A program made the translations under genes and the position numbers. The notes beneath the pieces were generated by a model that searched no databases, was not told where the DNA came from, and saw nothing but the letters and a program-made list of their open reading frames with translations. Positions 18,230 through 28,280 of a stretch of 64,000 nucleotides of DNA are shown in pieces (the stretch's first letter is position 1; each line of letters opens with the position of its first letter). This DNA comes from Lysinibacillus irui (lineage in GTDB: Bacteria; Bacillota; Bacilli; Bacillales_A; Planococcaceae): positions 489,501-553,500 of the forward strand of contig NZ_CP113527.1 in NCBI RefSeq assembly GCF_028877475.1, in the 5' to 3' direction.

Positions 18230-18780
18230 TGCGTTGCGTTGCACTCCGCTTTCGTGTAGAAAATAATAGCCCCTGCTTTTCAGGGGCTTGGCCTCCGTTT
18301 CGTTTCACTGCACTGCGGCTGACACTGTCGCTACGTTGCACTCCGCTTTCGTGTAGAAAATAATAGCCCTTGCTTTTCAGGGGCTGGCCTCCGTTTCGTT
18401 TCACTGCACTGCGGCTGACACTGTCGCTACGTTGCACTCCGCTTTCGTGTAGAAAATAATAGCCCCTGCTTTTCAGGGGCTGGCCTCCGTTTTGTTTCAC
18501 TGCACTGCGGCTGACACTGTCGCTACGTTGCACTCCGCTTTCGTGTAGAAAATAATAGCCCCTGCTTTTCAGGGGCTGGCCTCCGTTTCGTTTCACTGCA
18601 CTGCGGCTGACACTGTCGCTACGTTGCACTCCGCTTTCGTGTAGAAAATAATAGCCCCTGCTTTTCAGGGGCTTGGCCTTCGTTTCGTTTCACTGCACTG
18701 CGGCTGACACTGTCGCTACGTTGCACTCCGCTTTCGTGTAGAAAATAATAGCCCCTGCTTTTCAGGGGCTATTATTTTTG
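18230..18780 (+). repeat. Six direct repeats of 96-97 bp, each with a terminator-like hairpin
   Basis: Unit starts (GTTGCACTCCGCTTTCG) fall at 18238, 18335, 18431, 18527, 18623 and 18720, so spacing is 97, 96, 96, 96 and 97 bp. Copies are nearly identical. Every unit has AGCCCCTG-ctttt-CAGGGGCT; only the last has the full 16-bp stem (18742-18757 with 18763-18778) followed by T-rich sequence. A minus-strand frame with a 32-residue repeat is an artefact of the period. The array fills the gap between spo0F and fbaA and ends about 60 bp before fbaA. Confidence 0.93.
18742..18780 (+). terminator. Perfect terminator hairpin in the last repeat, before fbaA
   Basis: A 16-bp perfect stem with a five-base loop and A/T-rich flanks. 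It lies within the last 97-bp repeat. Any transcript reaching fbaA from upstream must pass it. Confidence 0.8.
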
Positions 18781-18838
18781 CTATGATTGAGGAGCATATT
18801 TATGTAGAAAGAATAGTCCTATGAGGAGGATTTTTAGT

Positions 18839-19693
18839 ATGGCATTAGTATCTATGAAAGAGATGTTAATTAAAGCAAAAGCAGAGGGTTATGCTGTTGG
18901 TCAATTCAACATTAACAACCTTGAATGGACACAAGCAATTTTACAAGCAGCAGAAGAAGAAAAATCTCCAGTGATTCTTGGTGTTTCTGAAGGCGCAGGT
19001 AAATACATGGGCGGATTTGTCGCTGTTGTTCACATGGTAAAAGGTTTAATGGAATCTTACGGTACGACAGTTCCTGTAGCGATTCATCTTGACCATGGTT
19101 CTAGCTTTGCAAAATGTAAAGAAGCAATTGATGCAGGCTTTACTTCCGTGATGATTGATGCATCACATCACCCATTTGAGGAAAATGTTAAAATTACTTC
19201 AGAAGTAGTAGAATACGCACATGCTAAAGGCGTTTCTGTTGAAGCAGAATTAGGAACAGTTGGTGGGGATGAAGATGGCGTAATCGGTGGTATTATTTAC
19301 GCTAATCCAGAAGAATGCCGCAAAATGGTTGAGCTAACTGATATCGACTGCTTAGCACCAGCACTTGGCTCTGTACATGGTCCTTACAAAGGAGAGCCGA
19401 ACCTAGGCTTTAAAGAAATGGAAGAAATCTCTAAGCTGGCAGATCTACCACTTGTATTACACGGTGGTACAGGTATCCCAACAAAAGATATCCAACGCTC
19501 CATTTCATTAGGTACAGCTAAAATCAACGTCAATACTGAAAATCAAATTGAAGCAACAAAAGTAATCCGTGAAATTCTTGACAATGACAAAGTGGTTTAC
19601 GATCCTCGTAAATTCCTTGGTCCAGCACGTGAAGCCATCAAAGCTACGGTTATTGGTAAAATTCGTGAATTTGGAAGTGCACAAAAAGCATAA
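18839..19693 (+). CDS. fbaA: Class II fructose-bisphosphate aldolase
   Basis: 284 residues. Zinc and phosphate sites are visible: HLDHGS near residue 83, the Glu-rich [12 protein letters not shown] loop, [15 protein letters not shown] and LHGGTGIP. It cleaves fructose 1,6-bisphosphate to two triose phosphates in glycolysis and runs in reverse in gluconeogenesis. ATG 18839 follows AGGAGGA by 8 nt; an in-frame ATG at 18821 precedes that ribosome site and is rejected. Neighbours transaldolase and glpX are also sugar-phosphate genes. No clear promoter is seen between the repeat array and the gene. Confidence 0.97.
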   Translation: MALVSMKEMLIKAKAEGYAVGQFNINNLEWTQAILQAAEEEKSPVILGVSEGAGKYMGGFVAVVHMVKGLMESYGTTVPVAIHLDHGSSFAKCKEAIDAGFTSVMIDASHHPFEENVKITSEVVEYAHAKGVSVEAELGTVGGDEDGVIGGIIYANPEECRKMVELTDIDCLAPALGSVHGPYKGEPNLGFKEMEEISKLADLPLVLHGGTGIPTKDIQRSISLGTAKINVNTENQIEATKVIREILDNDKVVYDPRKFLGPAREAIKATVIGKIREFGSAQKA

Positions 19694-19739
19694 TTTTTGC
19701 ATTTAATATGTTACAAAAGCATAGATAAATACACATAAT

Positions 19740-19781
19740 AAGAGAAGTGTTGATGCTTTCAATCGACCTTCTCTTGTTTTT
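19740..19781 (+). terminator. Terminator after fbaA
   Basis: AAGAGAAG pairs with CTTCTCTT, with an inner GTTGA/TCAAT helix, followed by GTTTTTG. Confidence 0.7.
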
Positions 19782-19842
19782 GAAATAATGAAAATTTGGA
19801 AAATAACTAATAATATAAGAAAAATGATCAGGAGGAAATATA

Positions 19843-20493
19843 ATGAAATTTTTCATTGATACAGCAAATTTTGAAGAGATTAAAGAGGCACATGCATGGG
19901 GTATCTTATCAGGAGTTACAACAAACCCATCGTTAGTTGCTAAAGAAGAAAATGTTTCTTTCCATGATCGTCTACGTGAAATTGCTGAGCTAGTTGATGG
20001 CTCTGTGAGCGGGGAAGTTATTGCGCTTGATGCAGAAGGAATGATTAAAGAAGGTTTAGAATTAGCTGCGATTGCTCCAAACATTACAGTGAAACTACCA
20101 ATGACACCAGCTGGATTAGAGGCTTGTCGTTACTTTGCAAACAAAGGTATTAAAACAAATGTGACATTAATCTTTAGTGCAAACCAAGCATTAATGGCTG
20201 CGCGTGCAGGTGCTACATACGTATCACCATTTATCGGCCGTTTAGATGACATTGGTCAAAATGGTGTAGAACTAATTGAAACAATTGCTGATATTTTTAC
20301 AATTCATAATATCGATACGCAAATTATTGCTGCCTCTGTTCGTCATCCACAGCACGTTACGGCTGCAGCATTAGCGGGCGCACATATTTCAACTACTCCG
20401 TTTAAAGTATTAAAACAACTTTTCCACCATCCATTAACGGAAAAAGGAATTGAAGGATTTTTAGCGGATTGGAATAAGAGAAAAGGCGAATAA
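19843..20493 (+). CDS. Transaldolase / fructose-6-phosphate aldolase-like (YwjH family)
   Basis: 216 residues, the length of the small TalC/Fsa-type transaldolases. Motifs: [25 protein letters not shown], the Schiff-base lysine in ITVKLPMT, and [12 protein letters not shown]. It likely transfers a dihydroxyacetone unit between sugar phosphates in the pentose phosphate pathway; fructose-6-phosphate aldolase activity is possible and cannot be excluded. AGGAGG precedes ATG 19843. It sits between fbaA and murA2 as in B. subtilis. Confidence 0.93.
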   Translation: MKFFIDTANFEEIKEAHAWGILSGVTTNPSLVAKEENVSFHDRLREIAELVDGSVSGEVIALDAEGMIKEGLELAAIAPNITVKLPMTPAGLEACRYFANKGIKTNVTLIFSANQALMAARAGATYVSPFIGRLDDIGQNGVELIETIADIFTIHNIDTQIIAASVRHPQHVTAAALAGAHISTTPFKVLKQLFHHPLTEKGIEGFLADWNKRKGE

Positions 20494-20558
20494 TAAGAAT
20501 ATACAGTGTGAGCGAATTGCAAAAAATACTACTTTCCAATCATGAGGGAGAACGCAAA

Positions 20559-21845
20559 ATGGATGTTTATAAAATTACTGGCGAAAATCGTCTTCAAGGT
20601 ACAATTAAAGTTAGTGGTGCAAAAAATAGTGCAGTCGCCTTAATTCCTGCATCAATTTTGGCGAACTCTCCAGTGACTATTGGAGGGATACCCGAAATTT
20701 CAGATGCATGGACATTAAAGGCTTTGTTAGAGGAAATTGGCGGGGAAGTTTCGTTTGAGAATGGTAAAATGACGATCGATCCAACCGATATGATTGCATT
20801 GCCGTTACCAAATGGTAACGTTAAAAAGCTACGCGCTTCCTATTATTTAATGGGTGCTATGCTTGGTCGTTTTAAGAAAGCAGTTATTGGATTACCTGGA
20901 GGCTGCTTTTTAGGACCACGTCCAATTGATCAACATATAAAAGGCTTTGAGGCATTGGGAGCTAAAATTACCAATGAACATGGGGCGATATATTTACGCG
21001 CAGATGAATTGATTGGGGCAAAAATTTATTTAGATGTGGCCAGTGTTGGAGCTACAATTAATATCATGTTAGCCGCAGTCCTTGCAAAGGGACGTACTGT
21101 CATTGAAAATGCTGCAAAGGAACCTGAAATTATCGATGTAGCAACACTTCTAACGAATATGGGAGCTAATATTAAAGGTGCAGGTACAAGTGTTATCCGT
21201 ATTGAAGGTGTGGAAGAATTACACGGTACCGAGCATACGATTATTCCAGATCGTATTGAAGCTTCTACATTTTTAATTATGGCTGCAGCAGTCGGTGACG
21301 GTATTACTATTGATAATGTTATTCCACTGCATTTAGAAGCTATTATTGCCAAGCTTCGTGAAATGGGTGTGAAAATTGAAATTGGGGAAGAAAGCATTTA
21401 TGTGCCTAAAACAGACCTCTCAACATTACAAGCGGTGGATGTCAAAACCTTGGTATATCCAGGATTCCCGACGGATATTCAGCAACCACTTGCTGTGTTA
21501 ATGTCACAAGCATTCGGTTCCTCAAAAGTAACAGATACTATTTATACAGCTCGATTTAAGCATATTGATGAACTTCGACGTATGAATGCAGATGCTCGAG
21601 TAGAAGGAAACACGGCTATTATTAAAGGGCCAAGTAAATTGCATGGCTCAACCGTAACAGCTACAGATCTTCGCGCTGGTGCAGCTTTAGTATTAGCTGG
21701 TCTCCTAGCGGAAGGTGAAACAGAAATTCATGATATCTATCATATTGAACGTGGCTATAGCTCACTTATTGAGAAATTACGTGATTTAGGCGCTGATATT
21801 CGACGTGAAACCATCATGGCACGCGTAGCTGAGACAAAGGAATAA
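20559..21845 (+). CDS. murZ: UDP-N-acetylglucosamine 1-carboxyvinyltransferase, second paralogue
   Basis: 428 residues. EPSP-synthase-like fold with the catalytic Lys22/Asn23 in SGAKNS and the PEP/fosfomycin-reactive Cys116 in [11 protein letters not shown]. It adds enolpyruvate to UDP-GlcNAc, the first committed step of peptidoglycan synthesis. ATG 20559 is chosen with GAGGGAG upstream; the frame extends to 20508 without a better ribosome site. Its position between the transaldolase and glpX corresponds to B. subtilis murAB; a second MurA lies at 54083. Confidence 0.95.
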   Translation: MDVYKITGENRLQGTIKVSGAKNSAVALIPASILANSPVTIGGIPEISDAWTLKALLEEIGGEVSFENGKMTIDPTDMIALPLPNGNVKKLRASYYLMGAMLGRFKKAVIGLPGGCFLGPRPIDQHIKGFEALGAKITNEHGAIYLRADELIGAKIYLDVASVGATINIMLAAVLAKGRTVIENAAKEPEIIDVATLLTNMGANIKGAGTSVIRIEGVEELHGTEHTIIPDRIEASTFLIMAAAVGDGITIDNVIPLHLEAIIAKLREMGVKIEIGEESIYVPKTDLSTLQAVDVKTLVYPGFPTDIQQPLAVLMSQAFGSSKVTDTIYTARFKHIDELRRMNADARVEGNTAIIKGPSKLHGSTVTATDLRAGAALVLAGLLAEGETEIHDIYHIERGYSSLIEKLRDLGADIRRETIMARVAETKE

Positions 21846-21940
21846 TGAGAGCTAAAAGTTTTCAACCAATTATGTTACAATAGAGGTAATTTGAATGTTT
21901 TGGCACGTATAAGATGCCAATAACGGGAGGCAAAGCAACA

Positions 21941-22897
21941 ATGGAACGTAGTTTATCGATGGAAGTAGTACGAGTAACAGAAGCAGCAGCAATCGCATCC
22001 GGGAAATGGATGGGGCGCGGTTTAAAAATTGAGGCAGATGATGCAGCAACAACAGCGATGCGCAAAATGTTCGATACAATTCCAATGCATGCTACAGTAG
22101 TAATTGGTGAAGGTGAAATGGATGAAGCACCAATGCTTTATATTGGTGAAGAACTTGGTTTACGAAATGGCGGTCCACAGGTAGATATTGCAGTGGATCC
22201 ACTAGAAGGTACAAATATTGTGGCAAAAGGTACAAATGGTGCGATGACAGTACTTGCGATTGCAGATAAAGGGAATCTGTTAAATGCTCCAGACATGTAC
22301 ATGGAGAAAATTGCCGTTGGACCAGAAGCTGCTGGGAAAGTAGATATCAATGCTTCTGTCACTTATAACTTATTACAAGTTGCAAAAGCTAAAAATAAAG
22401 ATATTTCTGATGTTGTCGCTACTCTTTTAGATCGACCACGTCACCAAGCAATTGTTGATGAAATTCGTGAAGCGGGTGCACGTATTAAATTTATTCAAGA
22501 TGGCGATGTTGGTGCAGCGATTAATACTGCTTTTGATGAAACAGGTATTGATATTATGTTTGGAACAGGTGGCGCACCAGAGGGCGTTATTGCAGCTGTC
22601 GCGTTAAAATGCCTGGGTGGAGATTTCCAAGCAAAACTTGTACCAGAGGATGAGGAGCAATTAGAACGCTGCACAAAAATGGGTGTAGATGTTGAAAAAG
22701 TTCTTTATTTAGATGACCTAGTAAAAGGTGACGATGCTATTTTTGCAGCGACTGCTGTAACAGATTGCGAGCTTTTAAAGGGTGTTCAATATAAAGGTGC
22801 TTATGCCTTAACACATTCAGTAGTTATGCGTGCTAAATCTGGTACGGTTCGTTTTGTTGAAGGCCGTCACGCTCTTGAGAAAAAACCTAGATATTAA
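21941..22897 (+). CDS. glpX: Class II fructose-1,6-bisphosphatase
   Basis: 318 residues. Metal and phosphate motifs [28 protein letters not shown] and [12 protein letters not shown] are those of GlpX. It hydrolyses fructose 1,6-bisphosphate to fructose 6-phosphate in gluconeogenesis. ATG 21941 follows GGGAGG by 10 nt; an in-frame ATG at 21914 lies before the ribosome site. A hairpin terminator follows. Confidence 0.95.
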   Translation: MERSLSMEVVRVTEAAAIASGKWMGRGLKIEADDAATTAMRKMFDTIPMHATVVIGEGEMDEAPMLYIGEELGLRNGGPQVDIAVDPLEGTNIVAKGTNGAMTVLAIADKGNLLNAPDMYMEKIAVGPEAAGKVDINASVTYNLLQVAKAKNKDISDVVATLLDRPRHQAIVDEIREAGARIKFIQDGDVGAAINTAFDETGIDIMFGTGGAPEGVIAAVALKCLGGDFQAKLVPEDEEQLERCTKMGVDVEKVLYLDDLVKGDDAIFAATAVTDCELLKGVQYKGAYALTHSVVMRAKSGTVRFVEGRHALEKKPRY

Positions 22898-22918
22898 TGA
22901 TATTTTCTTCTAAAATAT

Positions 22919-22950
22919 ACCTAGTACATCTATTGTGCTAGGTACCTTCT
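22919..22950 (+). terminator. Probable terminator after glpX
   Basis: ACCTAGTAC (22919-22927) pairs with GTGCTAGGT (22935-22943), one G-U pair; the following tract is T/C rich rather than pure T. Confidence 0.6.
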
Positions 22951-23125
22951 TCTTTAATTAACCATCCAATATTTTGTAAGGCGAAGTTTCGTTTTATGGT
23001 AGAAAGTGTACCAGTAGTTATTATTAAACTAAGGCACCATATAAGCGTTAACAGAGCCTATCGTAAAAACTTCAATGAAAACCCCAATAATGTATTATAT
23101 TTTGAAAAAGACTGGAGTTGTGCAT

Positions 23126-24409
23126 ATGTCTGCATTGACAATCGCTCAATTAGAAAACATGACGTTAAAAGAGCTTTACGCCCTTGCACGCCAATATAAA
23201 ATTTCATATTATAGCAAGCTAACGAAAAAAGAATTAATATTTGCTATTTTGAAAACGCGTTCAGAGCAAGAGGGCTATTTCTTTATGGAAGGCGTACTAG
23301 AAATTGTTTCGCAAGAGGGCTTTGGCTTCCTTCGACCAATCAACTACTCTCCAAGTAAAGAAGATATTTATATTTCTGCATCCCAAATACGTCGCTTTGA
23401 TCTACGTAATGGGGACAAGGTGTCAGGAAAGGTGCGCCCACCAAAGGAAAATGAGCGCTATTATGGCCTATTACAAGTAGATGCTGTTAATGGCGAAGAT
23501 CCTGAAGTGGCGAAAGAACGTGTTCATTTCCCTGCATTAACACCTTTATATCCGAATCGACAAATTAAGCTAGAAACAACACAACGTAATTTATCGACAC
23601 GTATCATGGATTTAGTTGCACCTGTGGGCTTTGGCCAACGTGGTTTAATCGTTGCACCACCAAAGGCGGGGAAAACATCTTTATTAAAAGAAATCGCGAA
23701 CGCCATTACAACCAATCATCCTGAAGCAGAGTTAATTGTCTTACTGATTGATGAACGTCCTGAGGAAGTTACAGATATTGAACGTTCTGTCAATGCAGAT
23801 GTTGTCAGCTCAACTTTCGATGAAGTGCCAGAGAACCATGTAAAAGTGGCAGAGATTGTATTAGAACGTGCACGACGTTTAGTGGAGCATAAGCGTGATG
23901 TCATTATTCTAATGGACTCAATTACACGTTTAGCGCGCGCTTATAACCTAGTAATTCCACCAAGTGGACGTACACTTTCAGGTGGTATTGATCCGGCGGC
24001 TTTCCATAGACCGAAACGTTTCTTTGGTTCAGCTCGAAATATTGAAGAAGGCGGTAGCTTAACGATTTTAGCAACAGCTTTAGTCGATACGGGTTCACGG
24101 ATGGACGAAGTAATTTATGAAGAATTTAAGGGAACAGGTAATTTAGAGCTCCATCTTGATCGTCAGCTTGCAGAGCGCCGTATTTTCCCAGCGCTTGATA
24201 TTCGTCGTTCAGGTACACGTAAAGAAGAGCTTCTTCTTGAGCCAGAGCAACTTGAAAAGCTATGGGCTATCCGTAAAACGTTTTCAGATGCGCCTGATTT
24301 TGCAGAGCGCTTCCTGAAAAAAATACGTACAACAAAATCGAATGAAGAGTTTTTTGAAAAACTTAACGAAGATATGAAAAAAGCAACAAAGGGTAAGGGG
24401 CTTTTATAA
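23126..24409 (+). CDS. rho: Transcription termination factor Rho
   Basis: 427 residues. N-terminal helical domain (1-50), cold-shock-like RNA-binding domain ([25 protein letters not shown]), then the RecA-type motor with P-loop APPKAGKTS, Walker [14 protein letters not shown] and the Q-loop region [17 protein letters not shown]. It works as a hexameric RNA helicase ending transcription. ATG 23126 has GGAG 8 nt before it; the frame runs back to 23075 without a ribosome site. A strong intrinsic terminator follows. In B. subtilis rpmE comes next; here an iron-uptake island intervenes. Confidence 0.97.
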   Translation: MSALTIAQLENMTLKELYALARQYKISYYSKLTKKELIFAILKTRSEQEGYFFMEGVLEIVSQEGFGFLRPINYSPSKEDIYISASQIRRFDLRNGDKVSGKVRPPKENERYYGLLQVDAVNGEDPEVAKERVHFPALTPLYPNRQIKLETTQRNLSTRIMDLVAPVGFGQRGLIVAPPKAGKTSLLKEIANAITTNHPEAELIVLLIDERPEEVTDIERSVNADVVSSTFDEVPENHVKVAEIVLERARRLVEHKRDVIILMDSITRLARAYNLVIPPSGRTLSGGIDPAAFHRPKRFFGSARNIEEGGSLTILATALVDTGSRMDEVIYEEFKGTGNLELHLDRQLAERRIFPALDIRRSGTRKEELLLEPEQLEKLWAIRKTFSDAPDFAERFLKKIRTTKSNEEFFEKLNEDMKKATKGKGLL

Positions 24410-24419
24410 AATAGCAATC

Positions 24420-24459
24420 ATCACCATTGACAAGAAATCGTCAATGGTGATTTTTTTTT
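24420..24459 (+). terminator. Terminator after rho
   Basis: A perfect 12-bp stem (ATCACCATTGAC with GTCAATGGTGAT), eight-base loop, then nine T. Confidence 0.93.
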
Positions 24460-24476
24460 ATTTTAAAAGATTGTTG

Positions 24477-24499
24477 ATATTGATAATCATTATCAATAT
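24477..24499 (+). promoter_or_regulatory. Fur box controlling the siderophore operon
   Basis: The 23-bp segment is a palindrome about a central C, with arms ATATTGATAAT and ATTATCAATAT, embedding the classical TGATAATCATTATCA core of Fur boxes. It lies 36 bp before the AraC-lipoprotein gene, so iron-replete Fur should repress the whole island. Confidence 0.93.
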
Positions 24500-24534
24500 A
24501 CTGGAGCTATAACAACTGTTGAAAGGAGACGAAG

Positions 24535-26433
24535 ATGAACTATGATGCCTACATGCTTCTTTGGCAAAATACATTCCTTCAAGTGAAGCATATCGAATAC
24601 ATAAATAAAGCAGAAGTCCGAATATCAAAAGTATTAACCTATAGCACATTTCTTATTGTCACAGCAGGCGATGCACAGGTTGTTATTGATGAACAGCCTT
24701 ATCATGTACAACGCTTCACTATTTTTCACATCGGAAAATCTCAATGTCTTCAGATTACTGCGCAGCATAGAGTTAGTTACTTTCTTATAGGTTATAAAGG
24801 CAGTGTCATGTACAGAGATGCTTTTTTACAGCATTTACAAATACAATACCAACCTTTTCAAACATGCTTTTCTTGTGTACCTGCGAACCCAATCATCATT
24901 CACAACATTCTTCAGGATATGTATAGTAAATGGAATTCTGGCTCTATTCAAGAGCATCTATCAGTTAAAGCTTCGATGTATGAGTTTATTTATCTTATAT
25001 TTCATGAAATGGCTGATGGACAAGGCACTCCACATGAAGTGGATAAAGCTGAAGTAGCACACTTGTATATTAAACAACATCTTCATCAACCATTATCTGT
25101 GCAAACATTAGCAGATATGCTTCATATCAGTACGCGTCATCTTTTACGTATTTTTAAAGCTCGTTTTGGGGTGGGACCACAAATTTATTTACAGCAATTG
25201 AGAATAGAGCAAGCAAAAAAATACTTGCTGACCCATCATTATGGCATAAAAGAAATTGCTATTTCACTAGGTTTTGAAGATGAATACTATTTTAGTCGAG
25301 CATTTAAAAAGGCGACAAATATGGCACCAAGCAGTTTTAGGCTGAAATATGCAAGTTCTATGTCCGAAATTGCCATTACAAATGAGAATCGTTTTCAATA
25401 CAATAAGAATCAGCTCGCGCAAGCAAAACGATTTGAGAATGGAGAAAATGAATTCATGAGGCAAAAGATGATTCAGCATATCAAAATATCTTTTTTATTA
25501 AGCTTGCTAGTTTTATTAGCAGCATGCAATGAAGATACTAGTCAAACTAAAGAGGAGCAACAAACACCACTTACTCCAGAGACTAGAATCGTGATGGATG
25601 ATAGTGGACGCAAAGTAGAAATTCCGATGAGAGCAGAGAGAATCGTAACAGATTGGTATCTTGGTCAAATTTTAGCGTTAGATATTGTACCCGTAGGAGG
25701 AGTAACGGCTAACCTCGATTATGCTGCCTTTTTAAAGCAACATTACAAGAATGGGGAAATTACCAATATTGGTACGGATGGTAAGGTGTCATTAGAAAAG
25801 GTTTTGGAGTTAAAACCAGATTTAATCATTACATGGAATCCAGAAGATGTAGAGAAGTTCGAGAAAATTGCACCAACCCTTGTATTCGCTGAAGATGCTC
25901 ATCCATCAGCAACTGAAGAAATTAAGGCGATGGGTAATTTTTTAGGAAGACAGGACGAGGCTGAAACATTTACAAAAGAATTTGAAGATCGTATAGCAAA
26001 AGCGAAGCAAAAAATTAATGATGTGATTCCAGATGGAGCAACATTTACTATTTTTGAAATGTTTCAAAAAAATGCATCAGTTGTTGGAAATTCAGGCGTA
26101 TCAGGCGGTAGAGCACTCTATCAAATCTTGGAAATGAAACCTCAAGGAAAGGTGCAAGAGTTATATGATTCAAAGGAAGCGAGTGGTGGGCGTTATGAGA
26201 TTTCCTATGAGGTAGTAGGAGACTATGTAGGTGACTATAACTTCATGATTAACTTCTTTTACAAAGATGAGAAGTTACCAGCCACATGGGCAAATTTAAA
26301 TATTGTAAAAAATAATCAAATACTAGAGCTTCCATCTGAATTTTATTTTGCTTCTGATCCGCTTTCTGGCTTACATCAAGCTGAGGAACTGGTTGACAAA
26401 ATAGCTAACTTTACGAAGGCTCAGCAACAATAA
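24535..26433 (+). CDS. AraC-family regulator continuous with a siderophore-binding lipoprotein (Btr-like)
   Basis: 632 residues. The N-terminus (1-170) is a cupin-like sensor region; residues about 184-275 form the AraC double helix-turn-helix (LADMLHISTRHLLRIFKARFG, then IKEIAISLGFEDEYYFSRAF). After a linker, residues 308-331 form a lipoprotein signal (MRQK, hydrophobic core, LLAAC with Cys331), followed by an iron-siderophore periplasmic-binding domain to residue 632. B. subtilis Btr also joins AraC and binding domains, but as I recall it without a signal sequence. An internal ATG at 25456 with GGAG 11 nt upstream could give a free lipoprotein. The gene follows a Fur box and starts the island; ribosome site AAAGGAG. 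Confidence 0.88.
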   Translation: MNYDAYMLLWQNTFLQVKHIEYINKAEVRISKVLTYSTFLIVTAGDAQVVIDEQPYHVQRFTIFHIGKSQCLQITAQHRVSYFLIGYKGSVMYRDAFLQHLQIQYQPFQTCFSCVPANPIIIHNILQDMYSKWNSGSIQEHLSVKASMYEFIYLIFHEMADGQGTPHEVDKAEVAHLYIKQHLHQPLSVQTLADMLHISTRHLLRIFKARFGVGPQIYLQQLRIEQAKKYLLTHHYGIKEIAISLGFEDEYYFSRAFKKATNMAPSSFRLKYASSMSEIAITNENRFQYNKNQLAQAKRFENGENEFMRQKMIQHIKISFLLSLLVLLAACNEDTSQTKEEQQTPLTPETRIVMDDSGRKVEIPMRAERIVTDWYLGQILALDIVPVGGVTANLDYAAFLKQHYKNGEITNIGTDGKVSLEKVLELKPDLIITWNPEDVEKFEKIAPTLVFAEDAHPSATEEIKAMGNFLGRQDEAETFTKEFEDRIAKAKQKINDVIPDGATFTIFEMFQKNASVVGNSGVSGGRALYQILEMKPQGKVQELYDSKEASGGRYEISYEVVGDYVGDYNFMINFFYKDEKLPATWANLNIVKNNQILELPSEFYFASDPLSGLHQAEELVDKIANFTKAQQQ

Positions 26434-26446
26434 TTGTGAAAACTGG

Positions 26447-26473
26447 GAGCTATCTGTATAAAACAGATAGCTC
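26447..26473 (+). terminator. Attenuator-like hairpin after the AraC-lipoprotein gene
   Basis: A perfect 11-bp stem (GAGCTATCTGT with ACAGATAGCTC), five-base loop, followed by GTTTATT rather than a true T run; partial termination or mRNA processing is more likely than a full stop. Confidence 0.6.
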
Positions 26474-26518
26474 GTTTATTAGATTGGGCGAATGATATCG
26501 CAAGAGGAGGCAGCAACA

Positions 26519-28243
26519 ATGTTATTACAGCGTTTTTTTTCCTATTATAAGCCCTACAAAGGTTTATTTATTTTAGATTTTAGTTGTGCGATTTTAGTGG
26601 CATTAATCGAGCTAGCATTTCCGATTGTATTAAATAAAGTAATTGATGATATTCTCCCTGATGGAGAAATGAAGTGGATTATTATGGCAAGCTTATTGCT
26701 GTTTGCCTTATACATCTTCAATTCCATTTTACATTTTATCGTTTCGTATTGGGGACATATGCTGGGAATAAATATTGAAACGGATATGAGAAAGGAATCC
26801 TTTAGTCATGTGCAAAAACTTTCCTTTAGGTTTTTTGATAATAATAAAACAGGACATCTAGTTTCTCGCTTAACGAACGATTTAATGGATATTGGTGAGC
26901 TTGCTCACCATGGTCCAGAGGATATCTTTATTGCGGCAATGACGATTATTGGGACATTCGGTGTCATGTTCTATATTGATCCAACTTTTACGATTCTCAT
27001 TTTCTTACTTGTACCTATCATCTTAATTTTGACGATAATTTTTGGGAAATTAATGTCTAAAGCATTCCGCCAGATGTTTGGGGATATAGCAGATTTCAAT
27101 GCTCGCGTTGAAAATAATGTCAGTGGCATTCGTGTTGTACAAGCCTTTACCAACGAAGAGCATGAGATTCAACGTTTTAAAGTAAATAATGAAAGATTCC
27201 GTATGACTAAGTTGTTTTCTTATAAAGTTATGGCTTGGAATGAAGCCATTTCAGGCATTCTCACGAAGGTTTTATCATTATTTACATTATTTGTTGGAGC
27301 ATTTTTTGTATTAAATGGCCATTTAACTAACGGTGATTTCATCGCATTTATTTTACTTTCAGGTATCCTTTTAGGGCCAATAAACAAAATTAATATGTTT
27401 ATAGAAAGCTATCCAAAAGGCATGGCAGGATTTAGACGCTATATTGAATTCCTTGAAACAGAGCCTGAAATAGCAGATCGTCCAGAGGCAAAAGCAATCA
27501 ATGAAATTGAAGGAGAAATAATATTCAAGGATGTCTCGTTTGGCTACACAGATAATTATCGTGCTTTACAGCTAATGAACTTAAGGGTTTGCCCTGGTGA
27601 AACAGTGGCACTCGTAGGACCCTCGGGTGCAGGGAAATCTACAATTTGCAGTTTATTACCTCGGTTTTATGAAGTAAATGAAGGCTCTATTAAAATTGAT
27701 GGCATTGATATCCGTGATTTTAAACTGCAATCGTTGCGTTCGCATATAGGGATTGTCCAACAGGATGTCTTTTTATTTGATGGCACTATTCGTGAAAACA
27801 TTGCCTATGGTAATTTACATGCGAATGAAGAAGATATTTGGAATGCAGCACAACGAGCACAGCTTACCGATGTCATCCAAACTCTTCCTGAGGGAATGGA
27901 TACATTGATTGGTGAGCGTGGTGTGAAACTATCAGGCGGGCAGAAGCAAAGATTATCGATCGCTCGTATGTTTTTGAAGAACCCCAAAATTTTAATATTA
28001 GATGAAGCAACATCAGCATTGGATACAGAGACTGAACAAGCTATCCAGCAAGCGTTAAATGAGCTAGCCATTGGACGTACTACATTAGTAATTGCCCATC
28101 GTTTAGCAACGATTAAAGATGCAGACAGAATTGTAGTTGTCTCGAAAAAGGGTATTGTTGAAGAAGGTACACATGAGCAATTAATGGAACGAAAAAATGC
28201 TTACTATGGCTTGTATACAGCTCAATTTGGTTTACAAATATAA
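26519..28243 (+). CDS. ABC exporter half-transporter (membrane domain plus ATPase)
   Basis: 574 residues. Six predicted membrane helices in the first 310 residues, then an ATPase with Walker A GPSGAGKST, signature LSGGQKQRL and Walker B ILDEATSALD. This is the type I exporter architecture (MsbA/YfiB-like) and should work as a dimer. In a Fur-controlled operon with siderophore import genes it could export a siderophore or a breakdown product, or belong to the class of exporter-fold siderophore importers; sequence does not decide. ATG 26519 follows AGAGGAGG; the frame extends to 26492 before that site. Confidence 0.88.
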   Translation: MLLQRFFSYYKPYKGLFILDFSCAILVALIELAFPIVLNKVIDDILPDGEMKWIIMASLLLFALYIFNSILHFIVSYWGHMLGINIETDMRKESFSHVQKLSFRFFDNNKTGHLVSRLTNDLMDIGELAHHGPEDIFIAAMTIIGTFGVMFYIDPTFTILIFLLVPIILILTIIFGKLMSKAFRQMFGDIADFNARVENNVSGIRVVQAFTNEEHEIQRFKVNNERFRMTKLFSYKVMAWNEAISGILTKVLSLFTLFVGAFFVLNGHLTNGDFIAFILLSGILLGPINKINMFIESYPKGMAGFRRYIEFLETEPEIADRPEAKAINEIEGEIIFKDVSFGYTDNYRALQLMNLRVCPGETVALVGPSGAGKSTICSLLPRFYEVNEGSIKIDGIDIRDFKLQSLRSHIGIVQQDVFLFDGTIRENIAYGNLHANEEDIWNAAQRAQLTDVIQTLPEGMDTLIGERGVKLSGGQKQRLSIARMFLKNPKILILDEATSALDTETEQAIQQALNELAIGRTTLVIAHRLATIKDADRIVVVSKKGIVEEGTHEQLMERKNAYYGLYTAQFGLQI

Positions 28244-28280
28244 GGGTGATAGTGCGCTCGAAAAAGAAAGGAAGTTAAAA

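Noticed and set aside
18225-18629. Minus-strand 134-residue frame with a 32-residue repeat
   Set aside because: Produced by the 96-bp DNA repeat; lacks a ribosome site and crosses terminator-like hairpins.
18230-18780. CRISPR array
   Set aside because: Repeats are contiguous and 96-97 bp long with no unique spacers; no cas genes in the window.
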